From Cranoglanis bouderius (lineage: Eukaryota; Chordata; Actinopteri; Siluriformes; Cranoglanididae), in the NCBI GenBank assembly GCA_023630585.1, contig CM042541.1:13238501-13302500 (forward strand): a DNA stretch of 64,000 bases, written 5' to 3'. Of this stretch, positions 23,546-33,754 are shown piece by piece; position 1 is the first letter of the stretch, and each line of letters starts with the position of its first letter. The notes under the pieces were generated by a model that saw only the letters and a program-made list of their open reading frames with translations, was not told the DNA's origin and did not search any database. Position numbers and translations under genes: made by a program.

Positions 23546-24200
23546 TACAACTTTTTATTTTTTTTTATTTTTACATAGATAACATAGTCCGTCGGGACTT
23601 TTCATCCCCGCACATGAAGCTAAATTAACTGCTACTGGAAGCGTATTATTTTTGCTTTCCACATTCCTTCCCATCCAAGTGAATTGGCTGTTTATTTTTT
23701 TTGTTTTGTCTGACTACTGCTTAATACTACAGCCACCGGTTGTTTATTAGCCATGGCTGACAAAGGTGGCCGGTTAAGTCCAAGTTTCTCGTCCAGCGCT
23801 GGCTACGTTCAGTGTCTGTATTTATTAATACATTATATCAGAAAGGAGTGACTGTGTGGATCAGTAATAAAATTTGCGTCCCAAATGTTCACATTTTAAA
23901 TTTATGCATCCTCAAGTAAACTTGGAAGGGGACTGCAGAGCTTAGGGTGCCATTTGGTACAGGGTCGGAATTCCTTCCTCACAGTACCCTATGATAATGC
24001 CCATAACCATAGTGACAATCTCAGAAAAATATTTTGGATTCTTTTTCTATTCAAATTTATTCCACACTGGGAATTTTGTGTAACTTTGTGTCTCCTTAGT
24101 AAAAATTTAAAATGTTGAAAATATAATTTAAATGTTTATGTTTACAAGTTAATGTTTAAAAGTGATATATGTGTTCAAAAGTCATACACTATATTGCTGG
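23546..24200. other. intronic DNA without recognised genes
   Basis: Nothing recognised beyond T-rich tracts. Confidence 0.4.
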
Positions 24201-24204
24201 CACA

Positions 24205-25240
24205 TCATTTAGAATATTACAGGCACAGGTGCACTTTCATACTCCAAATCTCCTGTTCTACCACATCCCAAAGGTATTCTACTGGATTCAGATCTGGTGA
24301 CTAGGAAGGCCACTGAAGAACACTGAATTCATTGTCACGTTCATGAAACCAGTTTGAGATGACTTTTGCTTTGTGACATGGTGTATTATCATGCTGGAAG
24401 TAGCCATTAGAAGCAATTAGAAATTGTGGCCATAAAGGGATGTACGTGGTCAGCAATAATACTCAAATAGGCTGTGGCATTCAAAGCATTGACTGACTGC
24501 TATGAACAGCCCCAAAATGTGCCAAGAAAATATGCCCCGCACCATAACACCAGATCCACCATCCTGGACTGGCAGGTGGGACTGGCACAAGGCAGGTTGG
24601 GTCCATGGATTCATGCTGTTGGCACCAAATTCTGACCCTATCATCTGTGTGCCTCAGCAGAAATCGAGATTCATCAGACCAGGCTATGTTTTCCCAGTTT
24701 TCAACTGTCCAGTTTTGGTGAGCCTGTGCCCACTGTAGCCTCAGCTTTCTGTTCTTGGCTGACAGAAGTGGAACCTGGCGTGTCCTTCTGCTGTTGTAGA
24801 CCAGCCGCCTCAAGGTTCAATGTGTTGTGCATACTAAGATGCTTTTCTGCTCACCACAATTGTACAGAGTGGTTGTCTGAGTTACTGTAGCCTTTCTGTC
24901 AGCTTGAAAAAGTCTGGCCATTCTCTGGTTGACCTCTCTCAAGGCATTACTGTCTGCAGGACTTTCGCCCACTGGATGTTTTTGTCTTTATTGCACCTAT
25001 TTGAGTAAACTCTAGAGACTGTTGTGTGTGAAAATCCCAGGAGATTAGCAGTTATAGAAATACTCATACCAGCCCGTCTGGCACCAACAGTCATGTCACG
25101 CCCAAAGTCACTACGATTTATTTTTTTCATCCTCGTTCTGATTTGATGTGAACTTTACTGGAAGTTGCTGGCTCGTATCTGCATTATTATATGCATTGCA
25201 CTGCCACCACATGATTGAATGGTTAAATAATTGCAATATA
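24205..25240 (-). mobile_element. decayed Tc1-like element (minus-strand transposase)
   Basis: The minus strand keeps recognisable transposase parts. The N-terminus is MKKINRSDFGRDMTVGARRA, then ITANLLGFSHTTVSRVYSN (complement of 24939-25130). The catalytic part is LSAKNRKLRLQWAQAH, then NWENIAWSDESRFLLRHTD (complement of 24481-24813). Stops and frameshifts separate them, and part of the middle is lost. Matching TIRs are not clear. It is probably the family whose end appears at 57925-57960. Confidence 0.75.
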
Positions 25241-26024
25241 ATCAGACTGTGGTCAGTACTGATCCATGCTTTTGGAGAAAATCAATTGAACCTTTCTGGA
25301 TTTACATCCATGAGTGATGAATGATTTGCTTCTCAACTGTGCAATGCCACACTATATGAATGTTTCTAGAGTGGTTGTTTTTCTTCAACATACCATGCAC
25401 TGTTTATTACTGATCCTGCTTATTTAGCTGGATTCATGCTAATTCACAGCTCCTTGTTTTGGCATGGCTATTCCAAACACACAACAAAACATATTTCTTT
25501 CTTTGCACTTGGTTCAGATTGCCCCCATAGTTCATGCCATACTGAGTAGTAGCCACAAATAACCAGACTACAAGACTTGCACTCATGCAGCTAGTGTCTA
25601 ATTTTCTTGGGCGATTATGTGCACCAAGTATGTGCTCACTGCTTTGGAATTGACCATCTCAAGAAAACTGTCTGTCTCAGACTAACTGCACAGCAATGCC
25701 TATGTAGATATGGTGAGTTCAAATGTCAGATTTGAATCCTGGCTCAGAGTTGAATCTGGCATATCCCTCTCAGCCTAAACAGCCTGCTAGTTCCAAATGC
25801 ACAGACCTGGTGACGATATAATAACAAATATAACAAAAAGCCCAGCAAACAGGTAAACATTCTCTCTAACACCTTTCAGGGGATTCAGGCCCCACCTTTG
25901 TGCCGCATTGTCTGACTAAGATGATGAATCACTACCATGTAAAGTAGTTGAAGCTTGTGTTGCGTAGCTGGTGGCCTTACCAGACGAAGCACTATTCCCA
26001 CATGTGCACTGCTCAAGTGCTAAG
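25241..26024. other. intronic DNA without recognised genes
   Basis: Nothing recognised. Confidence 0.4.
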
Positions 26025-26390
26025 TGCAAACTTGACTGATCCTAAGCTTACCTTCAAAGTTATAATAAAAGGGCTTAAAGACAGCAAAGCGAAACTATTG
26101 GAGCGGCCATCACAAAGCCCTGACCTGAATCCAATAGAAAATACACAAACATAATGTACACAAAAACACACAAAAATAGGGCCACAAACCTGACAGTCCA
26201 AGCGTTTGAGTCAGGTTAAGCAACTAAAAGGCAATGTCACCAAACACAAAGTGTATGTAAACTTTTGACCCACTGAAAATCTGATATATATAGTAAATAA
26301 AAGCTTAAATAAACCAGTCTCTAAACTATTATTTTGGAATGACCTCTTATGAAAATAAAGTAGATTTCCCTAATTGACTAAACACATGGA
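26025..26390 (+). mobile_element. Tc1/Tdr1-like 3' fragment
   Basis: Plus-strand C-terminal transposase sequence reads GAGCGGCCATCACAAAGCCC (complete motif SQSPDLNPIEN). It is followed by a 3' end GTATGTAAACTTTTGACCCA and AAATAAAAGCTTAAATAAAC, resembling Sleeping Beauty/Tdr1-type ends. The 5' part is missing and the terminal repeat is incomplete. Confidence 0.65.
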
Positions 26391-26692
26391 ATTCATGGTA
26401 ACATGAAATGTGAGGAATTGTGAAAAATTTCAATTCGAAATGTTTCAATGTGTTTATCCATGATAACTTTTGGCCTCAAATCTGTAATGGAGCCAATTAA
26501 CACCTCACTTGTGGTAAGACACCTGGGTAAGTACAAAAAGGCCCTATAGAGGAGGGTGCAGGTTTGGAATCACAAAGCCAGCATGGACAAAGTGGACCAT
26601 TCGTGTGGCACCTATAGTACATCACACCTGGGTCCATGTTCCAACACCTACAAGGGGACCTTCAGGGTGTTTTCACACTCTGTCCTTTTCAG

Positions 26693-27082
26693 GGGCTATA
26701 CAAATCGTGCTATTCAACATGGCTGCTTCTGCTGGAAGAGGGATGTTATCGACAAATGAGGAAACAGCTGCACTTCTCCAAATTTGGAAGGAGGACTATA
26801 TTAAGAAACAAGTATCACCCACCCACAGAAATTCGAAAATGTTTCTTAAATTTTCAGCAAAACTGAAAGACAGAGGATTTAACCAGACCGCATTGCAGTT
26901 ACGGGTTAAAATGAAAAAAATACGCCAGAAATATATGGCCACAAAAGCTAAACTAAAATCTAGTGGACAGTCAGCTGATGTCATGTCAAATCATAGATTT
27001 GTTAGACGAAATTCAAGCCCCTGTGCGAATCCAATGGATGTCATAGAGGGAGGAAGTGTTAACATCAGCAAGAATGATAATG
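26693..27082 (+). CDS. Myb/SANT-like domain exon, probably Harbinger-derived
   Basis: An open frame runs from an ATG at 26719 (MAASAGRGMLSTNEE...) across a Myb/SANT-like DNA-binding domain: TNEETAALLQIW, then HRNSKMFLKFSAKL, then FNQTALQLRVKMKKIRQKY, about residues 10-75. The frame stays open to 27126. The likely exon limits are a pyrimidine-rich acceptor ending CAG at 26690-26692 and an AATG/GTACGT donor at 27082. The domain resembles the Myb-like second protein of PIF/Harbinger transposons, many fish copies of which continue with a DVIEGG-like segment as here. The canonical first tryptophan of the repeat is missing. No PIF nuclease gene or terminal repeats are visible nearby, so it may be an orphan relic or a single exon of a larger copy. 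Confidence 0.5.
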
Positions 27083-27403
27083 GTACGTTCACTGCAAACT
27101 TGCTTTACCTATCTGGCTGCTCATAAACCCACTATGCCATTATTTTCATGATGAAGTTGGCTTAATTACATTTTTGTTATTTGCATGTCTGGTTTCCTTA
27201 ACTTCAGGGCTGCATATTTAACATATGGCAGGTTTTTACAAAGCCAAAACTTAAAATTAACAAAAAACACAGACATTAATAAACATAGTTCAAGGAAAAT
27301 AAATGTAATTTATACAGATGGATGTGATACGATGCTATAGTGCAAGAATAGGGATGCAGTATTGCAACAAAAGGTATTTTTGTGCAAAAGATAAACAACT
27401 TAC

Positions 27404-28724
27404 AGGAATATTCCATGTTTAATTCAAGTTAAGCTCAAATCAACAGTATTTGTAGCGTAATGTTTTACCAAAAAAAAAAAAAATCTTTAAAAAGAACAAA
27501 AATCTGCGTTACTGTTAGAATCTCCCTCTCGCTACGATGCTAGCAGAGGCTGGCGAGTAGCGCACTTCCGCATTCCACGCTTCGCGTTGCAAGGAAGAGT
27601 AGCGCAAGTGTTATTCATAAAAACCCTCCGGACTGTGCATTCATGAACTCTAGTTTTGTTTACTTTGCCATGTGCTCTTTTGTTTTTGGTTTACGTCATG
27701 TCTCTGCCCCCGCTTCCTTATTGGTCCGTTTATTTTGGTTCATGTCCTGTATCCGCCCTTGTTCTGTCATTGGTTTTCTGTTTATTGTTTGATTATTGTT
27801 TTCAGGTGTTGTGTGTTGCTTTTGATTACCCGTGTTATTTTAACCCCTTTTTGTGTCCGCTTCCTCGCGGAGTATGATATATAGATGACTACAAGTGAAT
27901 CTCGCTCAGTAAAGATAAGGAATTGTTAATTCCTCTATGTTTTGTGTTTTCCTCGCGTTCTCTGGATTTTGGATCATTGCCCTGTGACGTATTGGATTAT
28001 TACCTTGCCTATGTGGGATTACTGCGGTGTCAGTTTGTGGGTTAGTGCCTTGTGAGTTTTTGAATTATCGCCTTGTCTTTTTGGAATTACTGCCCTGTCT
28101 TTTTTTTGTGGATCATTGCTTTGTTTATTTGTGGATTTTTGCCTGAACACATCTGTGGATTTTTTGGTTTGACTGTGCTCCTTTACTTTTGAATATTCAT
28201 TTATGTTCCTAATAAACTGCCTATTTCCCCTGCGAGTGCATCCTGCTTCCCTGAGCAGGATTCACTTCCACAATGAGGCACAACCAATGGAAGTGAATGA
28301 TGTCAAATTTTGGAGGGTTTAAAGGCATAAATGTGAAGCTATCATCTTTTAAATTTTATGTATTATTTGAGCTGTAAAGTTTAAATTGTTTAGCAGGATT
28401 ACAGGGTTTACAGCATTATGTCGTCATGGCAATGAAGTTGTAAAATTTTATACAATTTTACACAGAAAAGATTAGTTAGCAATTTTATGAACTTGAAATT
28501 AACATACATGTTTTTAACATCTTATGGCTATACTTTTGAAACAGTGAGTATTTTAACATTTACTGGTTGGCCCCATTCACTTCCATTGTAAGTGCCTCAT
28601 TGTAACACAATTGTTTTATTATTTTTTCATGAATTGAAATAATGTCCAAAATTTGTGGTAATCAACATTATGCCACAAATGCTGTCCATTAAACTTAACT
28701 TGTACTGAACCAGGAATATTCCTT
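27404..28724. mobile_element. MITE with ~60-bp TIRs, split by a solo LTR
   Basis: The left end GGAATATTCCATGTTTAATT... (27404) and right end ...ACCAGGAATATTCCTTAA (28724) are inverted relatives over about 60 bp, including CAAGTTAAG and TTTGTGGCATAATG-type blocks. Interior CAATGAGGCAC...AATGGAAGTGAATG at 28273-28300 recurs inverted at 28572-28612. The LTR at 27513-28268 interrupts it after GCGTTAC. Confidence 0.65.
27513..28268. mobile_element. solo LTR, related to the 19.2-kb LTR
   Basis: The LTR begins TGTTAGAATCTCC and shares with the 19.2-kb LTR the order of GTCATGTCTCTGCCCC, CTTATTGGTCC, TTCCTCGCGGAGTATGATA, multiple GGATTATTGCCTTG-like units and AATAAACTGCC (28211-28221). The right end near GAGCAGGATTCAC has drifted from the expected CTAACA, so the boundary and TSD (left GTTAC) are uncertain. 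Confidence 0.7.
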
Positions 28725-29096
28725 AAGGCAGTATAGAAAAAGTTCTATCAAATGTATATTTTATTACCTATATTTTGCCATAACTGCTGTGCCCATCATC
28801 AACAAGCCTCAAATCAGGCCATGCCCCCCCGAGTTGGTGAGCGTGCAAATCGGGCTTAAATTCTTCAAGGGTGTGGCCAGCCATAAAGAGGACTCGAGTG
28901 TGAAAACACCGGAGGTGGGTAGACCGTATCCTCAGATTCCTAATTGATGTCTGAATGTCCCTGATGTACTCTGTGTAGTGGACTCTAGACAGCACCCCCA
29001 CCACTAGCATGCCAACTACATCAAATCAATGTCACAATGATGGCAAGGTCACAGGATGCAAATTAGGCATGATTAATATGGTAGTCACAAAACAAT
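28725..29096. other. intronic DNA without recognised genes
   Basis: Nothing coding recognised. Confidence 0.4.
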
Positions 29097-29098
29097 TA

Positions 29099-30232
29099 CA
29101 GTTGCAATTAAAATTATTCAACCCCCATTGCAAATCAGGTTTATTGTAAAAATTTACAGACTATCAACTGTCTGCAATGAACAAATCAAACAAAAGCAAT
29201 TGAAATAGTTCAACACAATGAATGCTTCAAGTGGTTTCCCCAAATTCAACTGAAAATGCAACTTAATAATGACTTCTCCAGTCACAAATTTATTCAACCC
29301 CTTCATGGCAAGCATCTTTAGTACTTAGTAGAGCACCCTTTTCTGTTATGACCTGCTGCAAACGAGATGAATAGCCAGACACCAGCTTCTGGCAGGGTTC
29401 CTGAGGAATCTTAGCCCATTCCTCATGAGCAATGGCCTACAGTTCAGTAATATTCTTGGGTTTGCGTGCTGCAACCGCCTTCTTCAAATCCCACCAGAGA
29501 TTTTCTGTGGGATTCAAGTCAGGTGACTGATGGCCCTGTAGAATCTTCCAGGACTTCTTCTGCAACCATGCCATGGATCATTGTGCTGTTGTCCTTCAGC
29601 TTCCTCACAGACGGCATGACATTTTCTCCTAGGATTTCCTGATACTTCAATGAATCCATCTTGCCTTCCACACACTGCAGGTTTCCAGTACCAGAGGATG
29701 CAAAGCAGCATTCAGCGCATGTCTTCCTCCAGACATACCACTGATCCATCGTGCCGAAAAGTTCCAGATTTGTTTCAGAGCTCCACAGAACAGAATCCCA
29801 AAACTTCTGTGGCTTATTTATATGATTTTGAGCATATTGGAGCCGACTTTTCTTGTGCTTTTGGGTCAGTAGTGGTGTACATCTTTGAGTTCTGGCATGG
29901 AAACCTTCTGCGTTTAGTACGCGCCTTACTGTGCTCACTGAAACCTCAGTGGCTGTTGCCAACAAGCTCTTGCTGCAGGTCTTTTGCAGTCACTCGAGGG
30001 TTTTTCACAACCTGCCTTCTCAGAAATCTGGTTGCAGCCATTGATAGCTTCCTTTTTCTGCCCCGTCCAGGTATTGTAACCACTGTTCCCTTAACTTTGA
30101 ACTTGCGAACTATGCTTCCAACAGTGTCTCTAGGAACATTCAGTGCCTTCGCTATCTTTTTATATCCTGTTACTTGATTGTGAAGGGTGATGATCTCTTC
30201 TCTTAACTTAACCCTAGTATTTTTCAAAACAT
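29099..30232 (-). mobile_element. Tc1-like element (CAGTTGCAATT end), right end missing
   Basis: The left end TA/CAGTTGCAATTAAAATTATT begins at 29099. A minus-strand transposase fills most of the element. The right TIR is replaced by the tandem array starting at 30233. Confidence 0.8.
29400..30227 (-). pseudogene. Tc1-like transposase, two overlapping frames, catalytic D lost
   Basis: The N-terminal frame (complement of 29946-30227) has MKNTRVKLREEIITLHNQ, then GYKKIAKALNVPRDTVGSIV and RKFKVKGTVV, a standard paired-like HTH. The next frame (complement of 29519-29965) has VSTVRRVLNAEGFHAR, then FWDSVLWSSETNLELFG. The usual WSDET reads WSSET, so the first catalytic aspartate is absent. The QHDNDPKH block is missing. 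The complement of about 29490-29535 still encodes SPDLNPTENL. This is a dead copy. Confidence 0.8.
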
Positions 30233-30492
30233 GAAACCCCTGTGATCACGGACAGGTATCTGATGTTATAGCAGAATGAATGTAAAAGTGTATTTGGTAT
30301 GAAACCCCTGTGATCACGGACAGGGATCTGATGTATGAATGTAAAAGTGTATTTGGGCACGAAACCCCACGATTACGGACAGGTATCTGATGTATGAATG
30401 TAAAAGGGTATTTCGGCACGAAGCCCCTGTTATCACGGACAGGTATCGGAAGTTATAGCAGAGTTAATGTAAAACTCCTGTGATCACAGGCA
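30233..30492. repeat. tandem array of ~60-bp units
   Basis: Four to five units start at 30233, 30301, 30361, 30420 and about 30473 (spacing 68, 60, 59 and 53). Each has GAAACCCCTGTGATCACGGA, CAGGTATCTGATGT, and GAATGTAAAAGTGTATTTGG. TGATCA in each unit is palindromic. Partial echoes (GAATGAATGTAAAA) lie at 40779-40820. Confidence 0.85.
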
Positions 30493-30494
30493 GA

Positions 30495-30850
30495 CAACTA
30501 TCTGCAGCAAATGGCTTTTCTTCCCAAACTGTGCATGATCATTGACCTATGCAGATTCTCAAAATAGGCCATGCCCACTTGATGACACAATATCTGTTAC
30601 GCTGTCCTGAAACCCCTGGAAAAAAATTCCTGCCGTAAAGGCACAGCCCTCTTCTGGAAAGGGGGCCTTTAAAGAGACACACACAAAAACAGCATGTTTT
30701 TGCTTCCACCCAAAACGGGGCATTTACAGCATGATATAAATGATCCGTGGGGTATTTTGAGCTGAAACTTCACATACACATTCTGGGGACACCTGAGACT
30801 TATATTACATCTTGTAAAAAAGAGGCAGCATAGGTCCGCTTTAACACATT
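30495..30850. repeat. fish dispersed repeat (CCCAGAATGTG / GGTCCGCTTTAA type)
   Basis: Reverse-strand blocks TTAAAGCGGACCTATGCTGC, TAATATAAGTCTCAGGTG, CCCCAGAATGTGTATGTGAA and GTTTCAGCTCAAAATACCCC match a very common fish interspersed repeat, probably a non-autonomous DNA transposon. Confidence 0.6.
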
Positions 30851-31530
30851 TAGATGTACAGTACTGTGCAAAAGTTTTAGGCACATGCAAAGAAATGCTG
30901 TAGAGCAAAGATGCCTTCAAAATAATGAAATTAAATGTTTCTACATTTTAAAAAAATACCATAAAGAGCAGTAAAGAGTAGTAAATGAAAGTCAATATTT
31001 GTTGTGACAAAAAAATAAAAATAGTAGTCTCCGGTACAATTTGTGCAGTTTTATAAGGAAATGAGCTGGTAAGTTTTATTGAGCATCTTGCAGAACCAGC
31101 CACAGTTCTTCTGGAGACTTTGACTTTTGCACTTTTTTCTTATTTTTGCAGCAAAACCCAGCAGCCTTCATTGTGTTTTTTGTCTGAAAAGTGTCTCTTA
31201 TGTAATATGCTGCTTTCTTTAATGACATTGCAAACATTTATCTGTAACATTTAATTTTGTGCTAGAAAACTAATGTTTGGGAATCTAAAATGTTTTTTGT
31301 ACTGACTTGATAATGTAGAAGTCATAAAATAAAAAATCTATAACAAAGTTTGTTCTAAAAAATAATAGGGTGCCTAAAACCTTTGCACAGTACTTTACAT
31401 ATCAGGAAATGAAAGCTGAACTTCTGATCTATCATATCATATTCATCATTCGATTTCAAACCCAAATGTCTTCAGCAAAAAATAAATAAATAGGCCTTGC
31501 CATTCCAATACTTTAGGAGGGGACTTATAT
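30842..31530. mobile_element. Tc1 3' end fragment split by a MITE
   Basis: The left piece AACACATTTAGATGTA and right piece ACATATCAGGAAATGAAAGC...CCTTGCCATTCCAATACTTT...GGAGGGGACTT correspond to the 3' end of the element at 15690-16471 (there AACACATCTAGATGT ... CCAATACTTTCGGATGGGAC). The MITE at 30859-31395 sits at the TA between them. Confidence 0.75.
30859..31395. mobile_element. intact Tc1-type MITE (CAGTACTGTGC family), 537 bp
   Basis: The left end is CAGTACTGTGCAAAAGTTTT and the right end CCTAAAACCTTTGCACAGTA, flanked by TA at 30857-30858 and 31396-31397. No coding capacity. It is the best reference copy for the interrupted copy at 19135-21367 and the rearranged one at 45112-45371. Confidence 0.9.
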
Positions 31531-32754
31531 ATTTGCAATTCATAATATGACAATCTGATCACTGTATTTATGAAGATCAGGTTTAACAGTATTAACTCCA
31601 TGGAAAGGGCCTAAGCTTAAGTATATGTTAATTGTGGATTAAAATCAATAAGAAAAGTGATTTGATGGAAATTAGGAAAAGATGTAATCAGGAGGAGTTT
31701 TAACATACAAATCCAGATAAAATGCATTAGACTCTTGAGGGGAACCTGGTGCATGCAAAGATTTGTGGACATTGGGTGGGCCAAGGGCAGTGAGCACTTT
31801 GACAGGATCATACCCATGCAAATTAGGAGAAAGCCCACATGCTGAGCTGCTAGACATTTAAATGAACATGACTGCAGCTGCTTTAATAATGTAATAGCAC
31901 CAATCAAAGCATAGAAATGGAATTTAATTTTAAAAATACTGTATATCCTTTCTGTGCCCACAGCAGAAATGAAAGCTTATAAGTCTTATTATTTGGATTT
32001 TTTTCAAGCTTGTAATTTGTTGAGCAGTCATTGTGATTTTTAAAATGCCTTTTAATCTGCACCCACAAAAGACACACATTTATCCTCTTATTTTTTACAC
32101 CCATGTGTACAATCCTCATTCAGCTCATCAATCTTCCATGCCCCTGTCTATTGTGCTTACGTTTTTTAAAAATCTTTTCCCCTCACACCATGAATTTTTT
32201 TTTTTATCTCTTGCAACCGCACAGCATGCATTATGTTCTTCACACCTCTGCCTGTCTAGTCTGCATTCGCTTCAATTTCATGGGTGGCACTCTGCCCTCC
32301 CATTCTAACGTGTTCTAATGTGTTGGCTCACATCCTAATAAGACATTGTGAAGCACAGAGAAGTAGTTTAGAAGTGTGAGGTTTTGTGTAAGGGGTGGTG
32401 TGTGTGTGCGTGTTAGGGAGGAGCTGTTATCAATTATTGTTCACTAGAGAGGTGTCTTTGTCTGTGTTTCCCATACAGGATAATGCTCATTTGTCATTAC
32501 TTTTTATAGGTCCTATTTACCATCATCTTCAGCTTATTGTCAAAAATCATCAGGTTTCAGCACCATGGATAGCGACACCTGGGAGTACACCATGGAAGCT
32601 GGCCAGTTTATGTTTGTGCCTGATATTCACAGAACCTGGATAGAATCACTGATTCATGACATAAAGATATTATTTTTCATCATACTCTGTGATGACATTG
32701 TAAGAATGTGGTCTCCTCCCAACAACACATGGGTTGAGTGAGGTATAAATCAAT
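31531..32754. other. intronic DNA without recognised genes
   Basis: Nothing recognised. The ORFs on both strands lack known domains. Confidence 0.4.
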
Positions 32755-32960
32755 GTGCAAGTTTTCCTCTTTTGCCCAGAGAAAACGACGGCTGTTTTGT
32801 CCAAAAACTATTTGAAATGTTGACTCGTCTGACCACAAAACACAATTCCACTGTGCTACTGTCCATCTCAGATGAGACCGAGCCCAGAGAAGTCGGCGGC
32901 GTTTCTGGACAGTGTTGATGTATGGCTTCTGCTTTTTCGGAATTGGGGTTGTACAATGCC
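32755..32960 (-). mobile_element. mariner/Tc1-like transposon fragment
   Basis: TTTGTCCAAAAACTATTTGA, TTGACTCGTCTGACCACAAA, GAGACCGAGCCCAGAGAAGT and a GGAATTGGGGTTGTA end match a dispersed fish Tc1/mariner repeat in reverse orientation. Most of the element is absent. Confidence 0.55.
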
Positions 32961-33754
32961 CATGCTGTAGTCCCCTTTACACTACCACACTCCATAATAT
33001 TTGCAGAGCTCCTAAGCGAAATGCATAACAGTTGGCAGGTCTGAAATATAATATAATTGACGATAAACGTCACTGGATATCTTGGCATTGTAATACCGTG
33101 TAGAGACAATAATATCATTATATCGCTCCACAGTAAATTTTGGAGCACAAATGTAAGCGATTCAGGGTGAAACAATAGAACACATGAAATAAAGGTATGC
33201 ACTAAATGACTGGATACCTTATCTCTAGAAATAAACTCAAATGTAGTCCCAAAATGCAGAAGAAAAAAAGATTATGTAACAATGTCCTCCAAAATGAAGG
33301 GGCTCAGAAAACCTCGGGGGGAGGGGGGGACTCACAGATAAACAACAGAGTAGGGATGTAAAGTTTGAGCACTGTAGTTTGTAGCACTGATTGAGAATAG
33401 GCGAGGGCTAAAAACAATAATCAAGTTTGACATGGTGATGTGATGTGAGTTGTCTGCGTGCTTCGTCTCCCTCTGCTGGCAGACAGTGTGACACCACAAA
33501 CCTCTTTTCACTGTGAAGCATCACCCCTGGCTAATCACTACTGATGTTACCAGGCCTTTACTACTGAGTGAAGACTATTCTGTCAAGACTATCAGAAGTC
33601 TTAATGTCTTAAACACTGAGCCACCACGACTGAGAACATAGGTGTCACAAATTGACATACACACATTGAACAGTGCCACAAATGAACATACAGATACAGA
33701 GACAGATCAGACAAGTGCTTAGACTATAACACATACATAGTATGAACTTTAAAT
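32961..33754. other. intronic DNA without recognised genes
   Basis: Nothing recognised. A G-rich stretch lies near 33317-33330. Confidence 0.4.

Noticed and set aside
29650..30177. 175-codon plus-strand ORF
   Set aside because: It is antisense to a recognisable Tc1 transposase and has no domain of its own.
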